Assembly (NCBI RefSeq): GCF_000423885.1
Contig: NZ_AUIV01000006.1
Span: forward strand, 79,668-143,667
Origin: Thermomonas fusca DSM 15424
GTDB lineage: Bacteria > Pseudomonadota > Gammaproteobacteria > Xanthomonadales > Xanthomonadaceae
Length of the DNA: 64,000 nt
Reading direction: 5' to 3'
Part shown: positions 9,628 through 17,891 of the stretch, one piece after another
Layout: every line of letters starts with the position of its first letter
How positions within the stretch are numbered: position 1 is the stretch's first letter
Made by a program: the position numbers and the translations under genes
Notes under the pieces: generated by a model
The model's database searches: none
What the model was told of the DNA's origin: nothing
The model's input: only the letters and a program-made list of their open reading frames with translations

Positions 9628-10268
9628 AGTCCCTGATCCTGTCCCTGTCGCTCGCCGTCGCGGCGCCCCTGCTGGCGGTCACGCCGCTGGCCGCCCACGC
9701 CCAGCAGGCCGCTGTTACCCCCGGCCAGCAGGTGGTCGCCAACGGCGGCCGCATCCTCGCCACCCTGCAGCAGCGCCGCGCCGAGTTCCGCAAGAACCCG
9801 GCCACCCTGCGCAGCTTCATCGACAGCGAACTGCGCGGCAGCTTCGACAGCATGTATGCCGCCCGGCTGGTGCTGGGCGCGCACGGCCGCGGTGCCAGCG
9901 AGGCCGACATCAAGCTGTTCGCCGACGCCATGGTGGACAACCTGATGCAGCGCTACGGCGCCGCCCTGCTCGACTTCGAAGGCAAGCCGCGGCTGCGCCT
10001 GAAGGGCGAGACCGCACTGCCCGGCGGGCGCGGCATGAAGGTGTCCACCGAGCTGCTGCGCGACAACGGCGCGCCGGTGCCGGTGGACTACCTGGTCCGC
10101 AACAACGGCGGCTGGAAGATCTTCGACGTGATGATCGAAGGTGTGTCCTACGTGCAGACCTTCCGCGGCCAGTTCGACAGCCCGCTTCGGCAGAAGGGCA
10201 TTGCCCAGGTCGCCGCCGACCTGCGCAACGGCAGCCTCAAGGCCGCCTCCGGCAATGGCAGCCACTGA
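9624..10268 (+). CDS. mlaC: Periplasmic phospholipid-binding protein MlaC
   Basis: MlaC shuttles phospholipid across the periplasm between outer-membrane MlaA and inner-membrane MlaFEDB. The 214-aa product has a Sec signal peptide ending near AAHAQ (about residue 26) and the Tol_Tol_Ttg2 fold, including the segment NNGGWKIFDVMIEGVSYVQT near residue 155. The ATG overlaps the mlaD stop (ATGA). Confidence 0.95.
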   Translation: MKSLILSLSLAVAAPLLAVTPLAAHAQQAAVTPGQQVVANGGRILATLQQRRAEFRKNPATLRSFIDSELRGSFDSMYAARLVLGAHGRGASEADIKLFADAMVDNLMQRYGAALLDFEGKPRLRLKGETALPGGRGMKVSTELLRDNGAPVPVDYLVRNNGGWKIFDVMIEGVSYVQTFRGQFDSPLRQKGIAQVAADLRNGSLKAASGNGSH

Positions 10269-10557
10269 GCCCAGCGTGGAGCGCGCGGGCACGTTGCTGC
10301 GCCTGCGCGGCCGGCTCGACCGCGCCAGCGTGGCCGGCCTGTGGCCGCGTGCGCTGGCCGCGCTGGACGGCGCCCAGGCGCTGGACCTGCACGCGGTCGA
10401 AGCGCTCGACAGCGCCGGGTTGGCGCTGCTGGCCGAACTGGCCGACCGCCTGCCGCAGGCAACCCGCCGCATCGAAGGCGAGCCGCCCGGGCTGGCCGGC
10501 CTGTGCGCCGCCTACCGTATGAACGCGGACCTGATCCGCGCGCAAGGAACCGTATGA
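10255..10557 (+). CDS. mlaB: STAS-domain protein MlaB
   Basis: MlaB is the small cytoplasmic STAS subunit that binds MlaF and supports transporter activity. The 100-aa product fits a single STAS domain, with the central LDLHAVEALDSAGLALLAELAD segment typical of the family. The start MAATEPSVERAG lies inside the end of mlaC (14-nt overlap) and the stop overlaps the mlaA start. The assignment relies on domain pattern plus operon position. Confidence 0.88.
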   Translation: MAATEPSVERAGTLLRLRGRLDRASVAGLWPRALAALDGAQALDLHAVEALDSAGLALLAELADRLPQATRRIEGEPPGLAGLCAAYRMNADLIRAQGTV

Positions 10558-11564
10558 ACCGCCTGTTTGCCGGCGCCGGCCTAGTCCTGTTGCTGGCCAC
10601 CGCCGGCTGCGCCACCGGGCCGGCGCCGCGCGCCGCGTCCGACGTGCCGGCCGACACGGTGGTCGAGGCAGCGGTCGCGGGAGCGCCGGCCGCCGACACC
10701 GCGTCGCCGGCGCCGGTCGAACCCGCGACCGCCACCGAACCGGCCGCGCCGGCGCTGGCGGATGCCACGGCCACGACTGCCACCCTCGAGCCGCCTGCGG
10801 ACAGCGTCGGCGACGACGACTTCGCGGCCATCTACGGCGACGCGGCCACCGTCGGCGACGACGGCGGCGACCGTTTCGCCGCGCTGGACCCGTGGGAGCC
10901 GATGAACCGCCGCGTGCACGCGTTCAACGCCGCCATCGACCAGGGTTTCATGCGCCCGCTGGCGCGCGGCTACGTGAAGGTTGTGCCGCTGCCGGTGCGC
11001 GCCGGGGTCAGCAATTTTTTCGACAACATCGGCGCGCCGCTGGCGTTCGGCAACCTGCTGCTACAGGGGCGTCCGCGTGAATCGGTGGAGACGCTGGGCC
11101 GCTTCCTGGTCAATACCATCGTCGGCATCGGCGGGATCTTCGATCCGGCGACCAAGGCACTGAAGATGCACCGCCACGGTGCCGATTTCGGCCGCACGCT
11201 GGCACGCTGGGGTTGGCGAGAATCGCGTTACCTGGAGCTGCCCTTCCTCGGTCCGCGCACCGTGCGCGATGCCGTGGGCGCAGTGGGCGATTCCTCGATG
11301 GCGCCGATGACCTACGTCGAGCACGATCGCACCCGGGTGTCGCTGGAAGCGCTGTGGCTGATCGACGTGCGCTCCGGCCTGCTGTCGCTGGACGAACTGC
11401 GCGAAGCCGCCCCCGACGAATACGTGCTGACCCGCGATGCCTGGCTGGCGCGCCGCCGCTACCTGGTGGAGGCCGACCGCAGCCAGCGTGACGAAGGCAA
11501 CGAAGCGCTGCCGGCCTATCTGATGGAGGCCGAGCCGACGCCGGCGCCCACGTCCAAGCCGTAA
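10554..11564 (+). CDS. mlaA: Phospholipid-binding lipoprotein MlaA (VacJ)
   Basis: MlaA sits in the outer membrane, partners with porins and removes outer-leaflet phospholipid. The 336-aa product begins with a lipoprotein signal (LLLATAGC, lipidated Cys19). An Ala/Pro/Thr/Asp-rich, low-complexity stretch (about residues 20-105) separates the lipid anchor from the MlaA domain, which opens DPWEPMNRRVHAFNAAID and contains FLVNTIVGIGGIFDPATK. It is about 85 residues longer than E. coli MlaA because of this linker. In E. coli mlaA is unlinked from mlaFEDCB; here it is the last gene of the operon. Confidence 0.95.
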   Translation: MNRLFAGAGLVLLLATAGCATGPAPRAASDVPADTVVEAAVAGAPAADTASPAPVEPATATEPAAPALADATATTATLEPPADSVGDDDFAAIYGDAATVGDDGGDRFAALDPWEPMNRRVHAFNAAIDQGFMRPLARGYVKVVPLPVRAGVSNFFDNIGAPLAFGNLLLQGRPRESVETLGRFLVNTIVGIGGIFDPATKALKMHRHGADFGRTLARWGWRESRYLELPFLGPRTVRDAVGAVGDSSMAPMTYVEHDRTRVSLEALWLIDVRSGLLSLDELREAAPDEYVLTRDAWLARRRYLVEADRSQRDEGNEALPAYLMEAEPTPAPTSKP

Positions 11565-11587
11565 CCGCGAATTGGCGCGGCGCGTCG

Positions 11588-12334
11588 CTACAGGTGTCGC
11601 AGCGCGTCGCGCAACTGGGTCAGGCAGCGCCGGCTGACCTCCAGCGGTGTCGCCACGTGGCGCAGCACGGCATGCACCTGGCCATCGGGCGCGCGCTGCA
11701 ATTCGACGATCTCGTCGCGCGCCACCAGGCAGTTGCGGTGGATGCGGATGAAGCGGCTGGCGAATTCGGCTTCCAGCGACTTCAACGATTCCTCGATCAG
11801 GTCCTCGCCGCGGGCGTGGTGCACCACCACGTATTTCTCGTCGGCCTGCAGGTAGCGGATGTCCTCGACCGGGATCAGCCGCAGGCTGCCACGCAGGCGC
11901 GCGCACAGGTGGCTGCGCGGCTGGCCCGGCAGGGGGGCGTCCTGCTGGCGGGCACGGCCGGCGAGGAAGGTGCGCACCTTGTCCAGTGCCCCGGCCAGGC
12001 GTTCGCCGCGCACCGGCTTGACCAAGTAGTCCAGCGCCTGCGCTTCGAACGCGGACAACGCATGCGCGTCGAACGCGGTGCAGAACACGATGGCCGGCCG
12101 GGGCTGCAGCGCACCCAGCCGGCGCGCGGTCTCCAACCCGTCGATACCGGGCATGGCGATGTCCAGCAACACCAGCTCCGGGGCTTCGGCGGCACAGGCC
12201 GCCAGCGCCGTCTCGCCGTCGCCGGCCTCGCCGATCACCTGCACGCCCGGTTGGGCCTCCAGCAGCGCGCGCAGCCGCGCCCGTGCCAGCGGCTCGTCGT
12301 CGACGATCAGCACGCGCAACGCGGTTGCGGTCAT
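11588..12334 (-). CDS. algR: LytTR-family response regulator, AlgR type
   Basis: This is a 248-aa DNA-binding response regulator. The receiver domain (about residues 5-120) has the acidic pair in VLIVDDEP, the phosphoacceptor in VLLDIAMPGIDGL and the lysine in YLVKPVRGER. The LytTR DNA-binding domain follows, with RYLQADEKYVVVHH and RIHRNCLVARDEI. AlgR-type regulators control exopolysaccharide, twitching or virulence genes in pseudomonads and xanthomonads. No AlgZ-type kinase is adjacent. The start MTATALRVLIVDDE was preferred over an upstream in-frame ATG that adds a Pro/Gly-rich stretch. It lies 69 nt downstream of the esterase gene on the same strand. Confidence 0.88.
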   Translation of the reverse strand: MTATALRVLIVDDEPLARARLRALLEAQPGVQVIGEAGDGETALAACAAEAPELVLLDIAMPGIDGLETARRLGALQPRPAIVFCTAFDAHALSAFEAQALDYLVKPVRGERLAGALDKVRTFLAGRARQQDAPLPGQPRSHLCARLRGSLRLIPVEDIRYLQADEKYVVVHHARGEDLIEESLKSLEAEFASRFIRIHRNCLVARDEIVELQRAPDGQVHAVLRHVATPLEVSRRCLTQLRDALRHL

Positions 12335-12403
12335 GGCGTGTCTCTCCCCGGCAGCGCCCGGCCCTGGCGGCGATGGTAGCCGCGGCAAGCGGCGCGCGTC
12401 ACC

Positions 12404-13075
12404 TCAGCCGGCGGCCAGGCGCGCGCCCATCCAGTCGGCCAGGTCGGCGATCTCCTCGGCGCAGACCTGGTGCTGCATCGGATAGCGCTGCCACTGCGGG
12501 TCGAAGCCGAAGCCGCGCAGCGCCTGCATTCCCGCTTCGCCGGCCGCCACCGGCACCACCGGATCCAAGCTGCCGTGGGCCATGAACAGCGGCTGCGTCG
12601 CGGCCTGCGGCTGCAGCCGCTGCTGCGCCAGCGCCAGCGGCATCGGCAGGTAGGTGGACAGGGCGATCAGCCCGGCCAGTGGCTGCGCACGCGCCAATCC
12701 CGCTGCCAGGGTGATCGCGCCCCCTTGCGAGAAGCCGGCCAGCAGCAGCCGCTGCGGCGGGATGCCGCGCGCGGCCTCGCGCGCGATCAGCGCGTCCACC
12801 TGCGCCACCGATTCGTCCACGCCTTCCAGGTCGGCGCGGTTGGCCAGGTCGAAGTCGCGGATGTCGTACCACGCACGCATCCGCGCACCGCCGTTGATGG
12901 TGACCGCGCGCACCGGCGCATGCGGGAACACGAAGCGCAGCGCCGGCCAGTCCCGCCGCACCAGCTCCGGCACGATCGGCGCGAAGTCGTTGCCGTCCGC
13001 GCCGAGGCCGTGCAGCCACAGCACGCCCCACTGCGGGTTGGGGCCGGTTTCGTGTTCGACGGTGTCCAGCAGCAT
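12404..13075 (-). CDS. Alpha/beta-hydrolase, carboxylesterase/phospholipase family
   Basis: The product is a 223-aa serine esterase of the carboxylesterase-2/lysophospholipase family (Abhydrolase_2). Visible features are the oxyanion motif LHGLGADGNDF, the nucleophile elbow GFSQGG, the acid in AHGSLDPVVP and a C-terminal histidine in YPMQHQV. It is cytosolic, with no signal peptide. The start MLLDTVEHETG has a GGAG box 6 nt upstream; a second in-frame ATG 10 codons earlier (13105) lacks one and sits on a CATAAT that looks like a -10 box. Its natural substrate cannot be told from sequence. Confidence 0.88.
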   Translation of the reverse strand: MLLDTVEHETGPNPQWGVLWLHGLGADGNDFAPIVPELVRRDWPALRFVFPHAPVRAVTINGGARMRAWYDIRDFDLANRADLEGVDESVAQVDALIAREAARGIPPQRLLLAGFSQGGAITLAAGLARAQPLAGLIALSTYLPMPLALAQQRLQPQAATQPLFMAHGSLDPVVPVAAGEAGMQALRGFGFDPQWQRYPMQHQVCAEEIADLADWMGARLAAG

Positions 13076-13120
13076 GCGCGGCTCCAGCGTAAGGTCGGCG
13101 CGCATTATGCCGGGGGTTGC

Positions 13121-13837
13121 TCAGTCGCCGGTCGCGGCCAGCAGCGACGCGGTGTCCAGCGGGCGCAGGCCGGGCGTGCGCGCCAGCGCCGCGCGCAGCC
13201 AGTAGCCGTGTTCGGCGCCGACCAGCACCACGATGCGCTTGCCCGGGTGCTCCCGCGCGGCGCGGATAATGGTGGCCAGGAACTCGCCGTTCCACGCCTC
13301 CCAGCCGGCCCGCTCGTCCTCGCCGACCAGCGCAGCCTGCAGGGCGTGCTTGGCCTGCATCTGCGCGTCGGTGACGGCGTCGTTCACCCGTGCGGGCGAG
13401 CTCCAGTACAGGCGCAGGGTGTCGTACAGCGCGCTGGCCTGCGCCTGGAACGCCTGCGACGCGGCGGGCTGTTGCTCGGCGAACGTGCGGCTGGCGGCAA
13501 GGTAGGGCTGCAGGATCTCCGCGTCGCGCGGCGCTGCCGGTTCCATCGGGTACACCCGGTAACCGCGGGCATCGATCAGCGGATACACCACCGCCGGGTA
13601 TTCGACCTTGTTGGCCTCCGGTCCGCGCGCGGTGTAGCGGGACGGGCTTACCTCGATGCACAGCACGTCCGGCGCCAGCCGCTCGATGCTGCGCTTCAGC
13701 GCCGCGTCGTCGTAGGCGGGCACCTGTGCGTGCAGCTGGTGCAGGGTGACCAGCACCGCGACCTCGGCGGGCGCAGGTTCGCCAGCATGGGCCAGCGGCA
13801 GGCAGCAGGACAGCAACAGGGCGAACAGAATGCGCAT
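13121..13837 (-). CDS. Secreted protein of unknown function, possibly TraB/GumN-like
   Basis: The 238-aa product starts with a signal peptide (MRILFALLLSCCLPLAHAG), so it is probably periplasmic. I do not recognise a named family with certainty. The order of a TLHQLHAQVP histidine segment near the N-terminus, a DVLCIEVSPSRY acidic segment, and a C-terminal VVLVGAEHGYWLR resembles the histidine/glutamate motifs of the TraB/PrgY/GumN (TIKI-like) fold; that is inference. It lies between the LTA-synthase-like gene and the esterase on the same strand. The upstream ATG at 13906 would put 23 extra residues before the signal peptide and was not used. Confidence 0.6.
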   Translation of the reverse strand: MRILFALLLSCCLPLAHAGEPAPAEVAVLVTLHQLHAQVPAYDDAALKRSIERLAPDVLCIEVSPSRYTARGPEANKVEYPAVVYPLIDARGYRVYPMEPAAPRDAEILQPYLAASRTFAEQQPAASQAFQAQASALYDTLRLYWSSPARVNDAVTDAQMQAKHALQAALVGEDERAGWEAWNGEFLATIIRAAREHPGKRIVVLVGAEHGYWLRAALARTPGLRPLDTASLLAATGD

Positions 13838-13918
13838 CGAGAAGACCTCGGCGGGATACGCGCAGGATGCGACGGGCGACTGGGCGTCGCCAGCGCCGGA
13901 AGTCATCGCGCCATGGCG

Positions 13919-15886
13919 TCAGCGCGAGCCCGCGCCTGTCGCCGCAGCCGCGCGCGCTTCGCGCTCCAGCGCGGCCTGCGTCATCGAGCCGTCGGCGAAC
14001 GCGGTGGTCGCGGTCTGGTAGGCGCTGATTGCCTGCAGGGTCAGTGCCGGATCCTCCGCCAGTTCGGGCTGCGCCACGTCGCGGGCGTAGGCCGGGCGCA
14101 ACGTGTCCACCTTGCGATGCGGAGAGAGCTGCACCAGCTTGTCGTCGCGCAGGTAGCCCAGCAGCTGGTAGGTGCCGATGAAGGCGCGCGCGCGACCGGA
14201 GGGTTGCTGAAACACGTCCACGCCGTAGAAGCGGCTGTCGTAGTCCATGCCCAGCATCCCCAGCACGGTCGGCGCGATGTCGATCTGGCTGACCCGGCGC
14301 TCCACGCGGCCCGGCGCGACCTGCCCGCCGGGCGCGTAGATCCACAGCGGGATGCGGTAGCGGAACGCCGGCAGTGCGGCGATGCCGGCGCTGGAGGCGC
14401 AGTGGTCGGCGGTGATCACGAACAGGGTGTTGCGGTACCAGGGCTTGCTGCTGGCGCGGCGCAGGAAATCACCGATCGCCCAGTCGGTGTAGGCCACGGC
14501 GCTCTCGCGCTTGCCCTGCGGCCACGGCCCGCGACCGGCCGGGAAGGTGTAGGGGCGGTGGTTGGAGGTGGTCATCAGGTGGGCGAAGAACGGCTTGCCG
14601 GCTTTGAAATCGGTATCGAAATGCTTCATCGCCATGCTGTAGAGGTCTTCGTCGGCCACGCCCCAGACGTTCTCGTGGTGGATCTCCTGGTCGGGGATGT
14701 CGGTGCGGTCGTGGACGTCGTAGCCGTTGTGGCTGAAGAAGCGGTTCATGTCGTCAAACGCGCCGTAACCGCCGTACAGGAACATGGCGTGGTAGTCCTT
14801 GCCGCGGAACACTTCGCCCAGCGTGGCCAGGCCCTCGTTGTGCTCGCGGCGGACGATGGATTCGCCGGGCGTGGGCGGTACCGACAGCGACAGCGCTTCC
14901 AGTCCGCGCACGGTGCGTGTGCCGGTGGCCCACAGGTCGGCGAACAGCAGGCTGTCCCTGGTCAGCGCGTCCAGTCGGGGGGTCAGCGAGTCCTTGCGGC
15001 CGTAGGTGCCGGAGAAGTCGGCGGACAGGCTTTCCACGCTGATCAGCACCACGTTCATGCGCTGCTCCGGCGCGGCGTTGTGGATGTGGCGGGCAATGCC
15101 GGCGGGGCCGAAGAAGGTGGCGTCCGGTGTCGCTACCTGCGCGCGCACCTGCGCCCAGGCCTCGTCGATCGGCACGGTGCGGTAATAGCGCGCGTAGTCG
15201 AGCGAAGCGCTGCGGTAGGCGGAGAAGAACTGGTAGATGCCGTTGCCGGCCAGCTCGTTGACGTAGGCGTTGTCGCTGCGGTCCTTCATCTCGCCGCTGA
15301 CCAGCCAGGTGCCCAATGCGCTGGCCGCCAGCCAGCACGCCACCACCACGGTGCGCGCGGCGAAGCCGGCCTCGTCGCGCCGTACGCGCCGCCAGCGGCG
15401 GGTGGCGAAGAAGCCGCCCAGCGCCAGCGCCGCGACCGCGGACAGGATCAGCCCCACCGGGTAGGACTGGCGGATATTGCCGATCACCTCGGTGGTGTAG
15501 ACGAGGTAGTCCACCGCGATGAAGTTGAAGCGCGCCTGGAATTCGTCCCAGAACGTCCATTCGGCCACCGCCACGAACAGCAGCACGAACAGCAGCAGCA
15601 GGCACAGTCCGCCGACCGCCAGCCGCCCGCGCCGGCGCAGCAGCCAGCCGGCGGGCAGCAGCCAAAGCAGCAGCACCAGCGGCCAGGCGAAGTACAGCGC
15701 CGCCAGCAGGTCGTAGCCCAGGCCGACGCCGAACGCGTACAGCCACGGGCCGGGCGCCGCCGGCACGCCGCTGCCGGTGGCCACCAGCAGCGCCAGCCGG
15801 GTCAACGCGGAGATGACGAGGAAGCAGGCCACCAGCCAGCGCAGCGGGCGGAAACGGTCGAAGCGGGCAGCGGGGACTTGGGTCAT
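13919..15886 (-). CDS. LTA synthase-like membrane sulfatase/phosphotransferase
   Basis: The 655-aa product has about five N-terminal membrane helices (to about residue 190) followed by a large extracytoplasmic sulfatase-fold domain. Metal-site motifs include NVVLISVESLSADFSGTYG, the catalytic-threonine region WATGTRTVRGLEAL, and ITADHCASSAGI. This layout matches LtaS/OpgB-type enzymes that transfer phosphoglycerol or phosphoethanolamine headgroups from membrane lipid to a glycan. Gram-negatives make no lipoteichoic acid, so osmoregulated glucans or lipid A/LPS are plausible acceptors; the substrate is not determined. It diverges from the two-component genes across a 93-bp gap. Confidence 0.88.
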   Translation of the reverse strand: MTQVPAARFDRFRPLRWLVACFLVISALTRLALLVATGSGVPAAPGPWLYAFGVGLGYDLLAALYFAWPLVLLLWLLPAGWLLRRRGRLAVGGLCLLLLFVLLFVAVAEWTFWDEFQARFNFIAVDYLVYTTEVIGNIRQSYPVGLILSAVAALALGGFFATRRWRRVRRDEAGFAARTVVVACWLAASALGTWLVSGEMKDRSDNAYVNELAGNGIYQFFSAYRSASLDYARYYRTVPIDEAWAQVRAQVATPDATFFGPAGIARHIHNAAPEQRMNVVLISVESLSADFSGTYGRKDSLTPRLDALTRDSLLFADLWATGTRTVRGLEALSLSVPPTPGESIVRREHNEGLATLGEVFRGKDYHAMFLYGGYGAFDDMNRFFSHNGYDVHDRTDIPDQEIHHENVWGVADEDLYSMAMKHFDTDFKAGKPFFAHLMTTSNHRPYTFPAGRGPWPQGKRESAVAYTDWAIGDFLRRASSKPWYRNTLFVITADHCASSAGIAALPAFRYRIPLWIYAPGGQVAPGRVERRVSQIDIAPTVLGMLGMDYDSRFYGVDVFQQPSGRARAFIGTYQLLGYLRDDKLVQLSPHRKVDTLRPAYARDVAQPELAEDPALTLQAISAYQTATTAFADGSMTQAALEREARAAAATGAGSR

Positions 15887-15918
15887 CCGTGCAGCCTGTG
15901 GCGGCTCGGGTAAGCGCG

Positions 15919-15938
15919 TCTCAGCCGAATCTCAGCCG
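15919..15938 (+). promoter_or_regulatory. 11-bp-spaced direct repeat, probable response-regulator operator
   Basis: TCTCAGCCG occurs twice, at 15919-15927 and 15930-15938, giving an 11-bp period (one helix turn). Tandem half-sites at this spacing are the usual target of OmpR/PhoB-family regulators. The repeat lies 42-61 bp upstream of such a regulator and 33-52 bp upstream of the divergent LTA-synthase-like gene, so it could control both. TTAACA at 15941-15946 is a possible weak -10 for the rightward gene. Confidence 0.5.
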
Positions 15939-15979
15939 CCGGTTAACACTCTGCCGAGCAGCGGTGGCAGGCTATCGCC

Positions 15980-16687
15980 ATGCCCAATCCCGCCCCGCCC
16001 GGCGTGCCTGCCGCTGGCCTGCGCGTCCTGCTGATCGAAGACCAGCACGACATCGCCGCCAACATCTGGGACTTCCTCGAACGGCGCGGCCATGAGATGG
16101 ACCACTGCGCCGATGGCGTGTCGGGTCTGGCGCGGGCGCTGCGCGGCGACTTCGACGCCATCGTGCTGGACGTCGGCCTGCCGCGCATGGACGGGTTGGA
16201 GCTGTGCCGCCGCCTGCGCGAGGCTGGACACGGCGTGCCGGTGCTGATGCTGACCGCGCGCGACACCCTGGACGACAAGCTGCGAGGTTTCGCCGAAGGC
16301 GCGGACGACTATCTGGTCAAGCCGTTCGCGATGGCGGAACTGGAGGCGCGCATCCGCGCGCTGCAGCGGCGCGGCCGGCCGGCCGCGGGCGAAGTTGCGT
16401 ACGCTGCACTGGCCTACGACCCACGCACCCTGACTGCACGCCGCGACGGCCGCGACATCGCCCTGACCCGCCTGCAGGGCGCGCTGCTGGACGCGCTGTT
16501 GCGCGAGGCGCCGCGGATCGTGCCGCACGCGCGCCTGATCGAAAGCGCATGGGGCGCGGGCGGCGCCGACACGGCCGCGCTGCAGACGCAGGTGTACGAG
16601 CTGCGCGCGCTGATCGACCGGCCGTTCGCGCAGCCGCTGCTGCAGTCGGTGCGCGGCGTCGGCTATCGCATCGTGGCGCCGGCATGA
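15980..16687 (+). CDS. Response regulator transcription factor, OmpR/PhoB family
   Basis: The 235-aa product has a receiver domain (acidic pair in VLLIEDQHD, phosphoacceptor Asp in AIVLDVGLPRMDGL, Thr in MLTARD, Lys in YLVKPF) and a C-terminal winged helix ending QSVRGVGYRIVAPA. It is the partner of the histidine kinase that follows with a 4-nt ATGA overlap. The signal and regulon are unknown; the upstream phased repeat suggests autoregulation and control of the divergent LTA-synthase-like gene. Confidence 0.93.
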   Translation: MPNPAPPGVPAAGLRVLLIEDQHDIAANIWDFLERRGHEMDHCADGVSGLARALRGDFDAIVLDVGLPRMDGLELCRRLREAGHGVPVLMLTARDTLDDKLRGFAEGADDYLVKPFAMAELEARIRALQRRGRPAAGEVAYAALAYDPRTLTARRDGRDIALTRLQGALLDALLREAPRIVPHARLIESAWGAGGADTAALQTQVYELRALIDRPFAQPLLQSVRGVGYRIVAPA

Positions 16688-17889
16688 GCGCAGCGCTTCC
16701 GCGCCGGCCGCTGTCGCTGCGGCAGCGCTTCACCTTGCTGGCGACCCTGCTGGGGTTGCTGCTTGGCGCCCTGGCCGCGGTCACCCTGCTGGCGGTCGCC
16801 GAGCGCTACGAATACGTGGTGGCCAACGAAATCCTGCAGGGACAGGCGGAGGATTACGGCCTGCGCCTGGCCAACCATATGCCGGCGCAGCTGCCGCGCA
16901 CCCAGCGCCTGCGCGGCTACCGCCTCGACGATCCCACTCTGCCGCGCAACTACGCCGGCTTTCCGCCCGGCGTGCGCGAAGACCCGGGCAGCGAGGCCGT
17001 CCACGTCGGCGTGTTCGATACCGCGGCGGGGCGGCTGGTGTTCGTCATCGACCTGGGCGACATCGAGGCGACGGAGCGCCTCCTGCACCTGCTGGTGGCG
17101 GCCATGCTGCTTTCCGCCACGATGCTGGCGGGCTGGTTGGGTTGGTGGTTGTCGGGAGTTGCACTCAAACCCGTGCGCGCGCTGGCAGAAGGGGTGGACG
17201 CACTGCCGGTGCAGCCGCAGCCCAGCCGGCTTGCCGACGCCGTCAGCGACGACGACCTGGGCCGGCTGGCGCGCGCCATCGACGGCTACCAGACGCGGCT
17301 GGTCGATGCCGACGCGCACGAGCAGGCGTTCCTGGCCGATGCCAGCCACGAACTGCGCACCCCGCTGGCGGTGATCCAGGGCGTGGCCGAGGTGCTGCTG
17401 GACGATGCCAGCGCAGCGCCCGCGCAGCGCGCCCGCTACGCGCGCCTGGCGCGCGGCGCCGGCGAGATGCAGCGCCTGCTGGAAGCCATGCTCGCCGCCG
17501 CGCGGCGGCGCCCGCTGCAGCTCGAAACCACCGCCGCGGCGCAGCTGCTGCGGGATGCCGCCGAGATTGCGCTGGCCGGCAAACCGGGAATCACCGCAAG
17601 CATCGATGCCGACGGCGAGCTGCACACCGCCCCGCGCGAAGCCGTGCTGCTGGTCGCCGGGCTGGCGCGAAAACTGGCGCAGCCGCGCACCGACGCGACC
17701 CTGCAGCTGGCGCTGGAACCGGGCCGAATCGTCCTGCGCATGACGCCGGAAGACCCCGATGCCGATGCCGCAACGCCGATGCGCGCGGACACCGGCACCG
17801 GCTCCGCCCTGCTCGACCGGCTGGCCCAGCGCCTGGGCTGGCAGGTGGCGTTCGACGGAAATGCGCAGGTGTCGATCCGCCTGCGTTGA
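16684..17889 (+). CDS. Sensor histidine kinase with degenerate ATPase domain
   Basis: This is the 401-aa membrane sensor of the two-component pair. There are two membrane helices (about residues 16-38 and 133-157) around a roughly 95-residue periplasmic sensor, then a HAMP linker, a HisKA domain with the phosphoacceptor in ASHELRTP (His222), and a short C-terminal domain (about 285-401). The catalytic domain is unusual: where the N-box asparagine should be, about residues 319-333, the sequence is EAVLLVAGLARKLAQ. No normal DxGxG G1 box precedes the TGTGS element near 370. It may be a weak kinase, a phosphatase, or depend on another kinase. The neighbouring regulator looks intact. Confidence 0.88.
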   Translation: MSAALPRRPLSLRQRFTLLATLLGLLLGALAAVTLLAVAERYEYVVANEILQGQAEDYGLRLANHMPAQLPRTQRLRGYRLDDPTLPRNYAGFPPGVREDPGSEAVHVGVFDTAAGRLVFVIDLGDIEATERLLHLLVAAMLLSATMLAGWLGWWLSGVALKPVRALAEGVDALPVQPQPSRLADAVSDDDLGRLARAIDGYQTRLVDADAHEQAFLADASHELRTPLAVIQGVAEVLLDDASAAPAQRARYARLARGAGEMQRLLEAMLAAARRRPLQLETTAAAQLLRDAAEIALAGKPGITASIDADGELHTAPREAVLLVAGLARKLAQPRTDATLQLALEPGRIVLRMTPEDPDADAATPMRADTGTGSALLDRLAQRLGWQVAFDGNAQVSIRLR

Positions 17890-17891
17890 TA

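Noticed and set aside
12470..15913. 1147-codon open frame on the plus strand
   Set aside because: It lies antisense to the esterase, secreted protein and LTA-synthase-like genes, which have clear motifs. Its translation is Arg/Gln/Gly/His-rich with no domain, as expected from the high-GC complementary frame.
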